64,000 nt of DNA from positions 17,957 to 81,956 of the forward strand of contig JAAWHU010000004.1 of NCBI GenBank assembly GCA_022796015.1, in the 5' to 3' direction. The notes under the pieces are model-generated. The model was given only the letters and a program-made list of their open reading frames with translations, did not search any database and was not told where the DNA came from. Every line of letters begins with the position of its first letter. Position 1 is the first letter of the stretch. Shown one piece after another: positions 9,273-17,599 of this stretch. A program made the position numbers and the translations under genes. Source of the stretch: Hungatella sp. Its GTDB lineage: Bacteria; Bacillota; Clostridia; Lachnospirales; Lachnospiraceae.

Positions 9273-9319
9273 GGTGACAACCTGTCATTCATTATAATGA
9301 CAACTTGTCACCCTGTCAA
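9273..9319 (-). promoter_or_regulatory. Efflux operon promoter with two palindromic operators
   Basis: Minus strand: perfect TTGACA (9319-9314), 17-base spacer, perfect TATAAT (9296-9291). Operator 1 is TGACA-ACC-TGTCA (9275-9287), just downstream of the -10. Operator 2 is TGACA-ACT-TGTCA (9298-9310), inside the -35/-10 spacer. Their centres are 23 bp apart. Together they also form one large dyad (9273-9288 against 9297-9312, two mismatched positions). Bound protein would block RNA polymerase entirely. Confidence 0.85.
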
Positions 9320-9362
9320 TGGAGTTATATTTTTTTAATATTTTTCTAACATTTTAGTTAGA

Positions 9363-10040
9363 TTATTCCTTTTCTTTAAGATTTTTGGAAACCGTAATCT
9401 CCTGGTTATCAATATGTTCCCTCATGGCGGCTTTTGCCTCCGCCACATGGCGTGTCTTCATGGCCTTTAAAATGTTGTCATGCTCAATAAGCAGAATCTG
9501 CCTCTTATCCGCGTCCTTGATATACTCCAGCCGGTATCGGTACATCTGCTCTCTCAGGTTATTGAGAATCTGTACCAAACGTCCGTTGCCCGTCCCTTTG
9601 TAGATAATATCATGATACGCCTCGTCTGTCTCCGCCATAAGCATCACATCCCTGCACTCCACTGCATTTCGGAAATCCTTCTGGGCTTCCTCAAGCTCCC
9701 CAATCTCCTCCTCCGTCATTCTCTGACAGGCCAGTTCTATGGCCAGCTCCTCCAGAGAGCGGCGCACCTCCAGAACATCCCGAAGGCTTTTTTCCGAAAT
9801 CTTGGCCACCTCTGCTCCCTTTCTGGGAATCATAAGGACAAGCCCCTCCAGCTCCAGCTTTCTGATTGCCTCGCGGATAGGGGTCCGGCTGACTCCAAGG
9901 CGCTCCGCCAGCTGAATCTCCATAAGCCGCTCCCCAGGCTCCAGCTCCCCCTTAAGAATGGCCTGGCGCAAAGTGTTAAACACCACGTCCCGCAGGGGGA
10001 GATATTCATTCATATTTACTTTCAGATCATGGTTCTTCAT
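9363..10040 (-). CDS. GntR-family regulator, FadR (FCD) subfamily
   Basis: This 225-residue protein has an N-terminal winged helix (about 12-75) with the signature LAERLGVSRTPIREAIRKLELEG cut here into LAERLGVSRTPIREAI plus KLELEG. A helical FCD effector domain with metal-ligand-like Asp/His residues follows (about 90-210). The ATG at 10040 follows the ispE stop with no gap, and its ribosome site AGGAG lies inside the last codons of ispE, so translation is coupled. Two TTGTATACA-type palindromes in the ispE promoter are good candidates for its binding site, making ispE a possible target. The effector is unknown. FCD regulators usually sense small carboxylates. Confidence 0.9.
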   Translation of the reverse strand: MKNHDLKVNMNEYLPLRDVVFNTLRQAILKGELEPGERLMEIQLAERLGVSRTPIREAIRKLELEGLVLMIPRKGAEVAKISEKSLRDVLEVRRSLEELAIELACQRMTEEEIGELEEAQKDFRNAVECRDVMLMAETDEAYHDIIYKGTGNGRLVQILNNLREQMYRYRLEYIKDADKRQILLIEHDNILKAMKTRHVAEAKAAMREHIDNQEITVSKNLKEKE

Positions 10041-10934
10041 TTATGATTCTCTCCTGTTGTAAAAATTAGTGAGATACACCTGCTTTGCCAGGCCGCTGTC
10101 CCTGCCGTGACGCAGCTGTTCATAGGCCGCGGCTGCCGTCTTCGGATTGGTAAACAGACCAAATACCGTGGGGCCGCTGCCGCTCATGAGAGTTCCCGCC
10201 GCCCCGTACCTGGTCATGGCCTCCTTGATATGGCCGATAACAGGATAGGCGGGGATAGTCACCGTCTCCAGCACATTGCCCAGAAGCCCCGCCACCTTGC
10301 ACAGATCCCCCTTCTCAATGGCGTTCACCATGCCGTCAATATCCGGGTGGTCCTGGGTCTTTAGCTTGTCTGCATGAAGATTCTCATAGACAAACCTGGT
10401 AGACACGCTGAGGGCCGGTTTTGCAATAAGAACCTGGCACTGGGGCATGGCCGTAAGAGGCGTCAGCACCTCTCCGATCCCTTCCGAGAGAGCCGTTCCC
10501 CTCATAATACAGTAAGGCACATCCGCTCCGATACGGACTCCCCTTTCCATAAGCTGTTCCATGGATAGTCCAAGGCCAAACATCCGGTTCACCCCAAAAA
10601 GAACTGCCGCCGCATCGCTGCTTCCCCCTGCCATGCCTGCTGCCACCGGAATAAATTTTTTCAGCTTGATCCCCACTCCGTGCTTGATTCCGAACTCGTC
10701 CATCAAAAGTTTTGCCGCCTGATAAACCAGATTATTTTCATTGTTGGGAAGATAATAAAGATTGGTCTCAACCTTAATCCCCGGCTCACTGCAGCAGACC
10801 AGATCGATTCTGTCATACAGCCCCACTGTCTGCATAATCATGCGCACCTCGTGGTAACCATCTTCCCTTTTGCGCAGCACATCCAAACCCAGATTGATCT
10901 TCCCATACGCCTTCAGCCCCAGATGCTTTATCAT
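10041..10934 (-). CDS. ispE: 4-diphosphocytidyl-2-C-methyl-D-erythritol kinase
   Basis: The protein has 297 residues from the ATG at 10934, where GGGAGAAGGGACAGG supplies the ribosome site. The frame continues to 11009, but the longer form would begin inside the promoter. GHMP-kinase landmarks are AYGKINLGLDV near residues 9-19, the ATP loop PVAAGMAGGSSDAAA at 96-110, and MSGSGPTVFGLF near the C-terminus. IspE phosphorylates CDP-ME in the cytoplasmic MEP pathway for isoprenoid precursors. It is cotranscribed with the downstream GntR regulator. A promoter carrying paired TGTATACA palindromes suggests regulated expression, which is unusual for a housekeeping isoprenoid gene. Confidence 0.95.
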   Translation of the reverse strand: MIKHLGLKAYGKINLGLDVLRKREDGYHEVRMIMQTVGLYDRIDLVCCSEPGIKVETNLYYLPNNENNLVYQAAKLLMDEFGIKHGVGIKLKKFIPVAAGMAGGSSDAAAVLFGVNRMFGLGLSMEQLMERGVRIGADVPYCIMRGTALSEGIGEVLTPLTAMPQCQVLIAKPALSVSTRFVYENLHADKLKTQDHPDIDGMVNAIEKGDLCKVAGLLGNVLETVTIPAYPVIGHIKEAMTRYGAAGTLMSGSGPTVFGLFTNPKTAAAAYEQLRHGRDSGLAKQVYLTNFYNRRES

Positions 10935-10967
10935 TCGCCTGTCCCTTCTCCCTCTCCATATCATATA

Positions 10968-11009
10968 TTGTATACAGTATATTATATCCTTTGTATACAA
11001 AAAATACAA
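10968..11009 (-). promoter_or_regulatory. ispE-gntR promoter with paired TGTATACA operators
   Basis: Minus strand: TTGTAT (11009-11004), 17-base spacer, perfect TATAAT (10986-10981). The perfect palindrome TTGTATACAA (10991-11000) fills the spacer. A second TGTATACA (10969-10976) lies just after the -10. The centres are 23 bp apart, the same geometry as the TetR-controlled promoter at 9273-9319. Confidence 0.75.
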
Positions 11010-11054
11010 GACTTTTTTCTACAGATTAAAAAGAGGCCCTCCTTCCAGATGCCC

Positions 11055-11330
11055 CTACTGCTCCAACCCCACCGGATCATTTGGCTTCTGAAACCCTTCC
11101 ACCAGCTTTAGCTTCTCCTTCCGGTTCATCTGCTTTATGGCATATTCCCGGCTCATAGCCTCCATCTTTGTGGAAAACTCTTCATAGTATACCAGCTCTA
11201 CCGGTCTGCGGCTCCTGGTATATTTGGCCCCCTTGCCCTGGTTGTGGGCTTTTACCCGTTCCTTCAATTCCTTGGTCCATCCGCAGTACAAGCTCCCGTC
11301 TATGCACCGCACCAAGTATACATAATTCAT
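11055..11330 (-). CDS. GIY-YIG domain protein (UPF0213/YhbQ-like)
   Basis: The protein has 91 residues, made of a single GIY-YIG nuclease-fold domain. The N-terminus is YVYLVRCIDGSLYCGWT (YVY...YCG in place of GIY-YIG). It is followed by KERVKAHNQGKGAKYTRSRRP with the conserved Arg and Tyr, and by YAIKQMNRKEKLKL. Stand-alone proteins of this size are widespread and have been linked to DNA repair, but the exact role is unsettled. GAGGAG precedes the start. It is a single gene with no evident operon partner. Confidence 0.88.
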   Translation of the reverse strand: MNYVYLVRCIDGSLYCGWTKELKERVKAHNQGKGAKYTRSRRPVELVYYEEFSTKMEAMSREYAIKQMNRKEKLKLVEGFQKPNDPVGLEQ

Positions 11331-11432
11331 CTTAGCTCCTCATCCTTTGCAGTCTGTTCCTCTATGTAGACGGCAACTGCGCTTGCAATACGCACTTACC
11401 GCCCAGGTTGCCCTGAATCTATCTAAAGCACC

Positions 11433-11513
11433 AGCTGGATGCGGATATGACACCAGTCATCCAAAACCTTATAGTGTATTATATCCTAAAAATGAGATTT
11501 TGTGCATCCAGCT
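11433..11513. repeat. 10-bp inverted repeat with long loop
   Basis: AGCTGGATGC (11433-11442) and GCATCCAGCT (11504-11513) are perfect reverse complements separated by 61 bases, and the right arm is followed by TTTTT. This lies in the 260-base space before the gene at 11591. It could be a long-loop terminator or a folded leader. A TATACT box (11551-11556) just downstream probably belongs to the promoter of that gene. Confidence 0.4.
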
Positions 11514-11590
11514 TTTTCCTGAACTTCTGGTTTTTTCTTGGGACTTATGCTATACTTTTACCTATTGATAGGCAGGAGGATGAAAACCAA

Positions 11591-12319
11591 ATGAGCAGCA
11601 AGAAAAAAGCCGGAATCGTATTAGGGATCCTATGTGCTATAACAGCCCTTTTTATTTTGATTCCAACAGCTAATAAAAATGAAGATATAAAATCAGAAAG
11701 CCAACGGAATGAAAGGGAATTTTCGGAAGCTGACAGCAGCCATGCGGTCGAACGTGAAACTGCGGCCAAAAGCGAAGATGCGGCTGAACACGAAACAGAA
11801 GGTATTGATCCGAATGACAAAAAGGATGAGATCTTGATTTTTGAGACTGTTAAGGGAAATAAAATCGAAACCGAATACATCCCTATTGACCATAAATTCT
11901 ACTTGAAAATACCTAAAAATTTTGAACAATTAGATTATGATATTATTACGCAAAAATACAGCGGTGACATTCCCGATATGGTATTTTCAAATGAGGAAGC
12001 CAATATTAATGTGGCAATCAGCTTAACGGAAAACAGAATAAAAAACAGCCAAATAGACGCATACACAGATTATATGGAACAATTATTCAGTAATTATTGT
12101 GAGGTTGTGGATACTAATTCTTATACCATCGGTAATTATAATGTTGGCCAAATAAAACTAATTTCTGATGCGGTTGACACCCAGATCTATAATAATATGA
12201 TTTACTTCTCATATCATGATAAATTAATCATTGTCGCCTTTAATTGCACGGAAAAATTAATGGATGAATGGATGGATGCAGGAGATTTTATCATTGATTC
12301 ATTGGCTTTTGAAGAATAG
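11591..12319 (+). CDS. Membrane-anchored extracytoplasmic protein of unknown function
   Basis: The protein has 242 residues from the ATG at 11591, with AGGAGG at ideal distance. The upstream in-frame extension to 11447 is rejected for lack of a ribosome site. One N-terminal transmembrane segment (about 7-26) is followed by a charged, Glu/Ser-rich linker (about 30-75). A compact alpha/beta domain then begins with EYIPIDHKFYLKIPKNF and ends in IIDSLAFEE. The layout loosely recalls PsbP/Mog1-like lipid- or wall-associated domains, but I do not recognise the family. Codon use is AT-rich compared with its neighbours, which hints at acquisition. It converges on the SPOCS/LysM gene through a shared terminator. 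Confidence 0.7.
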   Translation: MSSKKKAGIVLGILCAITALFILIPTANKNEDIKSESQRNEREFSEADSSHAVERETAAKSEDAAEHETEGIDPNDKKDEILIFETVKGNKIETEYIPIDHKFYLKIPKNFEQLDYDIITQKYSGDIPDMVFSNEEANINVAISLTENRIKNSQIDAYTDYMEQLFSNYCEVVDTNSYTIGNYNVGQIKLISDAVDTQIYNNMIYFSYHDKLIIVAFNCTEKLMDEWMDAGDFIIDSLAFEE

Positions 12320-12344
12320 GCTGCAAGGCCATGAGAGCATAAAA

Positions 12345-12401
12345 AATACCCATTGAGGCACGCGTTCCCTTAGGTCCGCCCCATGTTCCCCAATGGGTAT
12401 T
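12345..12401. terminator. Bidirectional terminator
   Basis: AATACCCATTG (12345-12355) pairs perfectly with CAATGGGTATT (12391-12401), with A-run before and T-run after. It separates the convergent genes ending at 12319 (+) and 12421 (-). The loop is long (35 bases). Confidence 0.7.
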
Positions 12402-12420
12402 CGTATTTTTATAGGGCGGA

Positions 12421-14157
12421 TCACGCCCCGGCGATCTCTTTAACCAGAATCAACCGGTCTCCCGGCTTTACCTGCTCCCCGGTAAGATTGTTGGCCTCCA
12501 TCACATGCTTCCTGGTGGTGTGGAACCTTTTGGCAATATCCCACAGGCAGTCTCCCGGCTGCACAATATATCCGGTAATACCGGGAAGCTCCTGCAGCTT
12601 TTCAAGGTCAAGGGGCTCTTCCTTTACTCCCAGAATCACCGGCTCCTTTACAGGCTGCAGAACCAGAATATCCAGGTTCAGCACGGCCTTGACCTCCACA
12701 GTATCCCCTCCGGCCATCACTGCCGTCATCTGCTCCAGGCCCGTATTCATCTGGTAGATACTGTTCTCTGTAATCCCCGGAGTTTCCGCCTCATAGTGGA
12801 AGGGTACCGCCTGGGTCTCGGCCTTTATGGGTTCTCCGTCGTCTGACGTGAGATAGAGAAGAGAGACCTCCAGCACCCCATCAATATGAAGGGAATCTTC
12901 CTTGATCTCTACGTCGTCAATCTTGATGGTTCCATCATTATGGCAGATCTGCAGCACCCGGTCCCCGGAGTTCAGCTCCAGTTTTTCCCCGATCCGGCAT
13001 TTACCCATGTTCTTGCTGAGAAGGCGGTCAAAGCATACTTCCCCTGATTCCAGCTCCAGTTCCCTGTTGTTGGAGTAGAAGTCGCCCAAAAGCTCAATCT
13101 GCTGTTCCTCGTAAAGCTTCATATCCAATTCCAGGACTGCATCCAGTTCCAGATCCCGCATCTCCCCATCATAATCCGGCTTTGCCTCCAATTCCTTATG
13201 AACCAGGCGCAGGCTAATAGACGGCACCATCCCCTCCATGGCTTCCGGAAGCTCCACCTCCCCGGAGAAGGGAAGACTTTCCTCCAGCCATTGGATAGGT
13301 GAATTTTCCCCTTCCCCGGTGTAGATTGCAAAGATCACCACTTCCCCTTCAATGTGGATTCGGCCATCCAAGGGCTTGGCGGACGTCCCTCTCAAACGGA
13401 TCTCGCTCCAGAGAATTTGTTCAATGCTGGGCTTGCTGCCTGACAGAGAGATGTCCTCTTTTATCCGATAAGTGTCTTTTCTCCTCACTGCAATCACAGC
13501 CACATCTGACTTCCGGCGCAGAATCTCCATCTCACCCGGGGCAGAATCCGCTGCCGGCATCTGGCTGCTGCCTCCTCCCGGCAGCCCTCCGCTCTCCCAG
13601 CTTCTGGCGCTGCCATCCCAGCTGCTGCCGCCCGGTTCCTCATAGCCGCCTATGTTCCAGCTTCCGCTTTCTCCCGATGGGCCCCAGCTGGTTCCCTCTC
13701 TTCCTCCGGCCGTTGTTTCCACCACGTCCACGGCTGCCTCTGCATCATAGAGGGTTTCCACCCGGACCACCAAAGTCACAATGGCTTTCACGCTGATCTT
13801 TCGGGAGTTGATCATTCCCGCAGTCAGATCCTCCAAATCCCAGCTTACCCCCAGATAATCCTTTTCCTCCAGTCCTGATACATTCACCGGTTCCTCAAAG
13901 GGAATATGTCCCGCCAGAGTCTGGAGCCCTCCCTCTGCCTTGCGGTAAAGTACCTGAAAATTCAGTTTGCCCTTTACCACCACCCGTTCTCCCTGGTTTT
14001 TCACGGACTCTATCTGAATATCGCCGGAACTTAAGATCACACGGGCCATGTCATCCATGGTATCTGGTACAATAAAATCATCGTCAAGAGTCACCTGGGT
14101 TCCGGCATTGCTCTTAAAACGATTCATATGTATGTTCTTTTTTACCAATTCCAACAT
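12421..14157 (-). CDS. SPOCS (DUF3794) and LysM spore-envelope protein
   Basis: The protein has 578 residues from the ATG at 14157, which has AGGTGG eight bases upstream. A GTG four codons earlier is less well placed. It contains tandem SPOCS/DUF3794 beta domains (first near residues 30-145, later ones near 220-510). The C-terminal LysM has YIVQPGDCLWDIAKRF, NLTGEQVKPGD and a terminal LILVKE. Proteins of this build are found only in spore formers and attach to cortex or coat (SafA/SpoVID-like). A Gly/Ser/Trp-rich low-complexity linker at about 147-211 separates the first SPOCS domain from the rest. No signal peptide is present, as expected for mother-cell assembly. It is probably transcribed alone late in sporulation. 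Confidence 0.88.
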   Translation of the reverse strand: MLELVKKNIHMNRFKSNAGTQVTLDDDFIVPDTMDDMARVILSSGDIQIESVKNQGERVVVKGKLNFQVLYRKAEGGLQTLAGHIPFEEPVNVSGLEEKDYLGVSWDLEDLTAGMINSRKISVKAIVTLVVRVETLYDAEAAVDVVETTAGGREGTSWGPSGESGSWNIGGYEEPGGSSWDGSARSWESGGLPGGGSSQMPAADSAPGEMEILRRKSDVAVIAVRRKDTYRIKEDISLSGSKPSIEQILWSEIRLRGTSAKPLDGRIHIEGEVVIFAIYTGEGENSPIQWLEESLPFSGEVELPEAMEGMVPSISLRLVHKELEAKPDYDGEMRDLELDAVLELDMKLYEEQQIELLGDFYSNNRELELESGEVCFDRLLSKNMGKCRIGEKLELNSGDRVLQICHNDGTIKIDDVEIKEDSLHIDGVLEVSLLYLTSDDGEPIKAETQAVPFHYEAETPGITENSIYQMNTGLEQMTAVMAGGDTVEVKAVLNLDILVLQPVKEPVILGVKEEPLDLEKLQELPGITGYIVQPGDCLWDIAKRFHTTRKHVMEANNLTGEQVKPGDRLILVKEIAGA

Positions 14158-14307
14158 AAGCACACCCACCTGTCTTTCTATTTGCTTTTATAATAAATTT
14201 ATGTGTACTCTCCGCAAAATATACCCTCTGCAATTTCCCTTGCATTTTTCTTTCTGAATCTTTATACTTGTGATAACCTGTTGTTCTTGAATTAAAAGGA
14301 CCTACTT

Positions 14308-15171
14308 ATGATAAATGATTACTTACTTTCCCCTGTTTCCGTTCCCCAGGAGGATTCTGCCCTGCAGATCCTTTCGGATTTTGAACACTATATGGTACTT
14401 CGCGATATGGCTGCCAATACTATCCAGGCCTATCTCTATGCCGTCCGTCAATATCTCAGCCTTTATCGTGTTATTAATCATGAAAGCCTGATGTTCTACA
14501 AATGCTATCTCATGGAACATTATAAGCCCCAAACCGTAAACTTAAGAATCCGGGCCATGAACTGTCTTGTTGAATCCCTCCACCTCTCTTACGACAAAAT
14601 GACAATGGTACGAGTCCAGCACAAATCCTTTCTGGAAAATGTTATCAGTCAGGCCGACTATGAGTATCTGAAAAACTGTTTTCTCAAAAACGGGAATCAT
14701 CTGTACTATTTTATTATCCGAATCATGGCCACCACAGGCATGCGTATCAGCGAGCTTCTCCAACTTCAAGCTGAGGATGTAGAGCGGGGATGCATTCATA
14801 TTTATTCTAAAGACAACAAAATACGTGTGGTCTACATCCCCAAGCTGGTGCGCCAGGACTGCCTTAAATGGCTGCACCATATTGGCCGGACGTGGGGTGA
14901 CGTATTCATAAACCGTTACGGAAGCCGGATCACCCAGTCCGGTGTCCGGGCACAGCTGAAAAAATATTCTATCCGTTACGGGCTGGATCCCGCCGTGGTT
15001 CATCCCCATTCTTTCCGTCATTTATTTGCCCGGAATTTTATAGAAAAATGCGGAGACATTGCTATGCTTTCGGATATCCTGGGCCATGAAAGCATTGAAA
15101 CCACCAGAATCTATCTTCACCGAAGCACCACAGAACAAAAATCCATTGTCAATCAGATTATAAATTGGTAA
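14308..15171 (+). CDS. Tyrosine recombinase, first of a tandem pair
   Basis: This 287-residue XerC/D-type site-specific recombinase has an N-terminal SAM-like core-binding domain (about 20-110) and a catalytic domain. The catalytic set is complete: Arg in TTGMRISEL, Lys in SKDNKIR, HPHSFRH for His-x-x-Arg, LGHESIETT for the second His, and Tyr in TRIYLH. AAGGA precedes the start. A close paralogue follows 80 bases downstream in the same direction. No excisionase, transposase or phage gene is nearby, and no obvious invertible promoter is flanked by repeats. The role (chromosome dimer resolution, DNA inversion or a relic of a mobile element) is open. Confidence 0.9.
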   Translation: MINDYLLSPVSVPQEDSALQILSDFEHYMVLRDMAANTIQAYLYAVRQYLSLYRVINHESLMFYKCYLMEHYKPQTVNLRIRAMNCLVESLHLSYDKMTMVRVQHKSFLENVISQADYEYLKNCFLKNGNHLYYFIIRIMATTGMRISELLQLQAEDVERGCIHIYSKDNKIRVVYIPKLVRQDCLKWLHHIGRTWGDVFINRYGSRITQSGVRAQLKKYSIRYGLDPAVVHPHSFRHLFARNFIEKCGDIAMLSDILGHESIETTRIYLHRSTTEQKSIVNQIINW

Positions 15172-15181
15172 CCCTGACCCA

Positions 15182-15228
15182 ATATCGCCCCACATATTGT
15201 CAAAATAATGATAATATTACTGCGATAT
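15182..15228. repeat. Nested dyad between the two recombinase genes
   Basis: Outer arms ATATCGC (15182-15188) and GCGATAT (15222-15228) are perfect reverse complements. Inner arms ATATTGTC (15194-15201) and GATAATAT (15210-15217) match with one difference. Both are centred at about 15205. This fits either a regulatory dyad for the second recombinase or a recombination core-type site, two arms around a short AT-rich centre. Confidence 0.45.
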
Positions 15229-15251
15229 AGAAAAATGAAACCGGTGATTTT

Positions 15252-16097
15252 ATGGAAAATGAAGAATTATTGGATGACTTTCAGGAGTATCTGAAAAAAA
15301 AGAACCTTTCCCCAAGCTCCATAGTCTCCTACTGTGCCAGCGCCCGCCTTTTTTCCCGGCTTTACACCCAGGCGCTTCCGGAAAACATGGGGCACTACCG
15401 CGCATACCTAATCAGGCATTACAGTCCCGCCACAGTCAATCAGAGGATCTATGCTATCAATCATTTTATTGGGTTTCTCTGTGAGACGTCTGAATACTAC
15501 CAGATTGTTTTCAGGGAGTACCGTCTGGGCGCCGTGAAAATCCAACAGAAATCCACCCTGGATTCCATTATTTCCAACAAGGATTACAGGCGTTTGAAGA
15601 ACAGGCTAAAAAAGGAGAAAAATTATCTGTGGTATTTTGTGGTGCGGTTTCTGGCTGCCACAGGGGCCAGGGTCAGTGAGCTTGTCCAGATTAAGGTAGA
15701 ACACCTGCACTGCGGTTATCTGGATCTGTACTCCAAGGGCGGCAAGCTGCGGCGCATTTATTTCCCTGACGCCCTCTGTGAGGAGGCGCTTATGTGGTGT
15801 GAGGAAAAAGGCCAGGCCAGCGGGTTTCTTTTCCTGAACAGAGGGGGACAGAAGATCTCCACTCGGGGAATCCACACCCAGCTGAAGCACTACGCGAGAA
15901 AATACGGCATCGACCCGGATACCGTATATCCCCACTCTTTCCGCCATCTCTTTGCCAAAAACTTTCTCTCTCGGTTCAATGATATTTCCCTTTTGGCCGA
16001 CTTTATGGGCCATGAGAGCATTGAGACTACCCGGATCTATCTGATCCGCTCCTCCAGAGAGCAGCAAAAGCTTCTCGACGAGATCATCACCTGGTAA
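15252..16097 (+). CDS. Tyrosine recombinase, second of a tandem pair
   Basis: This 281-residue protein is clearly related to the preceding recombinase over its full length. All catalytic residues are present: Arg in ATGARVSEL, Lys in SKGGKLR, HSFRH, MGHESIETT and Tyr in TRIYLI. The C-terminal 50 residues are the most similar part. Retention of two intact copies argues that both are used, perhaps as a heterotetramer in the way XerC and XerD act. That is inference. The 3' end overlaps the convergent ttcA-like gene by 11 bases. Confidence 0.9.
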   Translation: MENEELLDDFQEYLKKKNLSPSSIVSYCASARLFSRLYTQALPENMGHYRAYLIRHYSPATVNQRIYAINHFIGFLCETSEYYQIVFREYRLGAVKIQQKSTLDSIISNKDYRRLKNRLKKEKNYLWYFVVRFLAATGARVSELVQIKVEHLHCGYLDLYSKGGKLRRIYFPDALCEEALMWCEEKGQASGFLFLNRGGQKISTRGIHTQLKHYARKYGIDPDTVYPHSFRHLFAKNFLSRFNDISLLADFMGHESIETTRIYLIRSSREQQKLLDEIITW

Positions 16098-16959
16098 GAG
16101 AGCCCCCGGAATCCTCCCTGGAATAGGTATCAAGGAAATGATGCCTCCTTCCCTTTTCCACGTATCCGATACATGCATCCAGGTTCACATTCTCCACGCT
16201 GCGGAAAATGTTCTTTGCCGCATTGGGATTCACAGTCTGAAGCTCCCGGATCAGCTCCTTGATCTCCTGACGTTTGGAGGAATGAACCTGCTCTTCCAAG
16301 GCCTTCTCCCTGGCAATCTGCTCTGTAAAGCGGCAGGCGCACTGGAGAAAGCGGAGACCATTAAGATCCTTCCATGACAGAATATCCGCCTCCTTCACCA
16401 GATACAGGGGACGAATCAGTTCCATTCCGGGAAAATTGGTGCTGTGAAGCTTTGGCATCATGGTATTGACCTGGCCTCCGTAAAGCATACTCATAAGGAT
16501 GGTCTCGATCACATCGTCATAGTGATGGCCCAGGGCTATCTTGTTACATCCCAGCTCCTGTGCCTTTGCATAGAGCCATCCCCGGCGCATCCGGGCGCAG
16601 AGATAGCAGGGGGATTCCTCAATATCCACCACCACATCAAAGATGTCGGAGTCAAAGATTTTTACGGGAATCCCCATAATTTCGGCGTTTTCCTCGATAA
16701 GACGCCTATTGTCCGGATGATATCCCGGATCCATAACCAGAAATTTCAGGCCGAAGGTCATCCTTCCGTGGCGCAGAATTTCCTGCATGCATTTGGCCAA
16801 AAGGAAGGAGTCCTTTCCGCCGGAGATGCAGACTGCAATATTATCCCCGGGCCGGATCAGATCGTACTCGTTGAGAGCCTTGACAAAGGGGCGCCATATG
16901 GATTTTCGGTATTGTTTGATGATGCTCCGCTCGATCTCTGTGCATCTGTTCTCATTCAT
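16087..16959 (-). CDS. ttcA: TtcA-family tRNA 2-thiocytidine synthetase
   Basis: This 290-residue PP-loop ATPase has VCISGGKDSFLLAK at about 43-56 (ATP pyrophosphatase loop) and the CYLCARMRRG pair that matches the CxxCxxxxRG iron-sulphur motif of TtcA. A further Cys pair (QCACRF) lies near residue 205 and could supply the third ligand. TtcA thiolates cytidine 32 in certain tRNAs, using an oxygen-sensitive 4Fe-4S cluster. The related TtuA/Ncs6 thiouridine synthetases remain possible. The start ATG at 16959 follows GGAGGTCCCCCTCA. The 3' end overlaps the second recombinase. Confidence 0.85.
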   Translation of the reverse strand: MNENRCTEIERSIIKQYRKSIWRPFVKALNEYDLIRPGDNIAVCISGGKDSFLLAKCMQEILRHGRMTFGLKFLVMDPGYHPDNRRLIEENAEIMGIPVKIFDSDIFDVVVDIEESPCYLCARMRRGWLYAKAQELGCNKIALGHHYDDVIETILMSMLYGGQVNTMMPKLHSTNFPGMELIRPLYLVKEADILSWKDLNGLRFLQCACRFTEQIAREKALEEQVHSSKRQEIKELIRELQTVNPNAAKNIFRSVENVNLDACIGYVEKGRRHHFLDTYSREDSGGSLTR

Positions 16960-17045
16960 TGAGGGGGACCTCCTGTCTCCTGCTGCTGTGGTTGTATCTG
17001 CAAGAGACTTTCATCATACTGCATTTGCCGTTAATGTACAACCCC

Positions 17046-17495
17046 CTACTGAAAGATCACCGGATTCTCCAAGTTTTCCGTCTTCACTACAATACAGGGA
17101 TAGGAGGTCTCCGGCGCCGGATTCTCCCCTTTTGCCGGCCCTAACAGCTCCGTATCAATGACAATGGAATTTTCTGTCAGGTAAAGGGCGTTCACGGTTA
17201 TGCTGTAGCCTCCTGTGGACTGGGGGCCGTATCCCACCACAATGTAGAGATTCTGTTCATCGCTGAAAGTCAGCTTAAAGGGCTGGGCTGACTTTTCGGT
17301 GATGATTTTCTTTAACTCTGCCGGTACATCAATATCCCCCACCACCGTAAATTCCAAATCCCGCACCTTTTTGCCATCGTCTTTGCTGACTTTACACCCG
17401 CCAAGAAAAAGGGATGCCAGCACTGCGGCAAAAAACACCATACAGGTAAAGGGACGGAGTATGGAACCTGGAGTCCTATGTGTCTGATTGTTCAT
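17046..17495 (-). CDS. PrcB-domain lipoprotein
   Basis: This 149-residue protein has a signal peptide and lipobox FLGGC, giving a lipid-anchored Cys near residue 34. The C-terminal half carries GYGPQSTGGYSI and TSYPCIVVK, the hallmark pattern of the PrcB C-terminal domain. This domain is named after the spirochaete dentilisin protease complex but is common in Clostridia without a protease partner. It acts outside the membrane. No protease gene is adjacent, so the partner is unknown. Confidence 0.8.
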   Translation of the reverse strand: MNNQTHRTPGSILRPFTCMVFFAAVLASLFLGGCKVSKDDGKKVRDLEFTVVGDIDVPAELKKIITEKSAQPFKLTFSDEQNLYIVVGYGPQSTGGYSITVNALYLTENSIVIDTELLGPAKGENPAPETSYPCIVVKTENLENPVIFQ

Positions 17496-17559
17496 GGGAA
17501 AGCCTCGTTTTATTTGATTGCTTCTATGTGTATGATGGGGAGAGGAAAATTATGTATGG

Positions 17560-17593
17560 GATAAGAAAAAGAGCCACCCCGCCAGTGGCTCTT
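17560..17593 (-). terminator. Intrinsic terminator of spoIIID
   Basis: Minus-strand stem AAGAGCCAC (17593-17585) and GTGGCTCTT (17577-17569), followed by TTTTTCTTAT. It begins 7 bases after the spoIIID stop. Confidence 0.85.
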
Positions 17594-17599
17594 CCTTTC

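Noticed and set aside
9313..9362. Terminator for the GntR gene
   Set aside because: The CTAAC/GTTAG stem is only five bases, AT-rich and without a convincing T-run.
10935..11009. Longer ispE start at 11009
   Set aside because: That segment contains the -10 box and operators and lacks a ribosome site; the conserved protein begins at 10934.
14308..16097. Recombinase pair as an hsdS shuffling system
   Set aside because: The hsd operon is 2 kb away beyond unrelated genes, has one intact hsdS, and no inverted repeats within specificity genes were seen.
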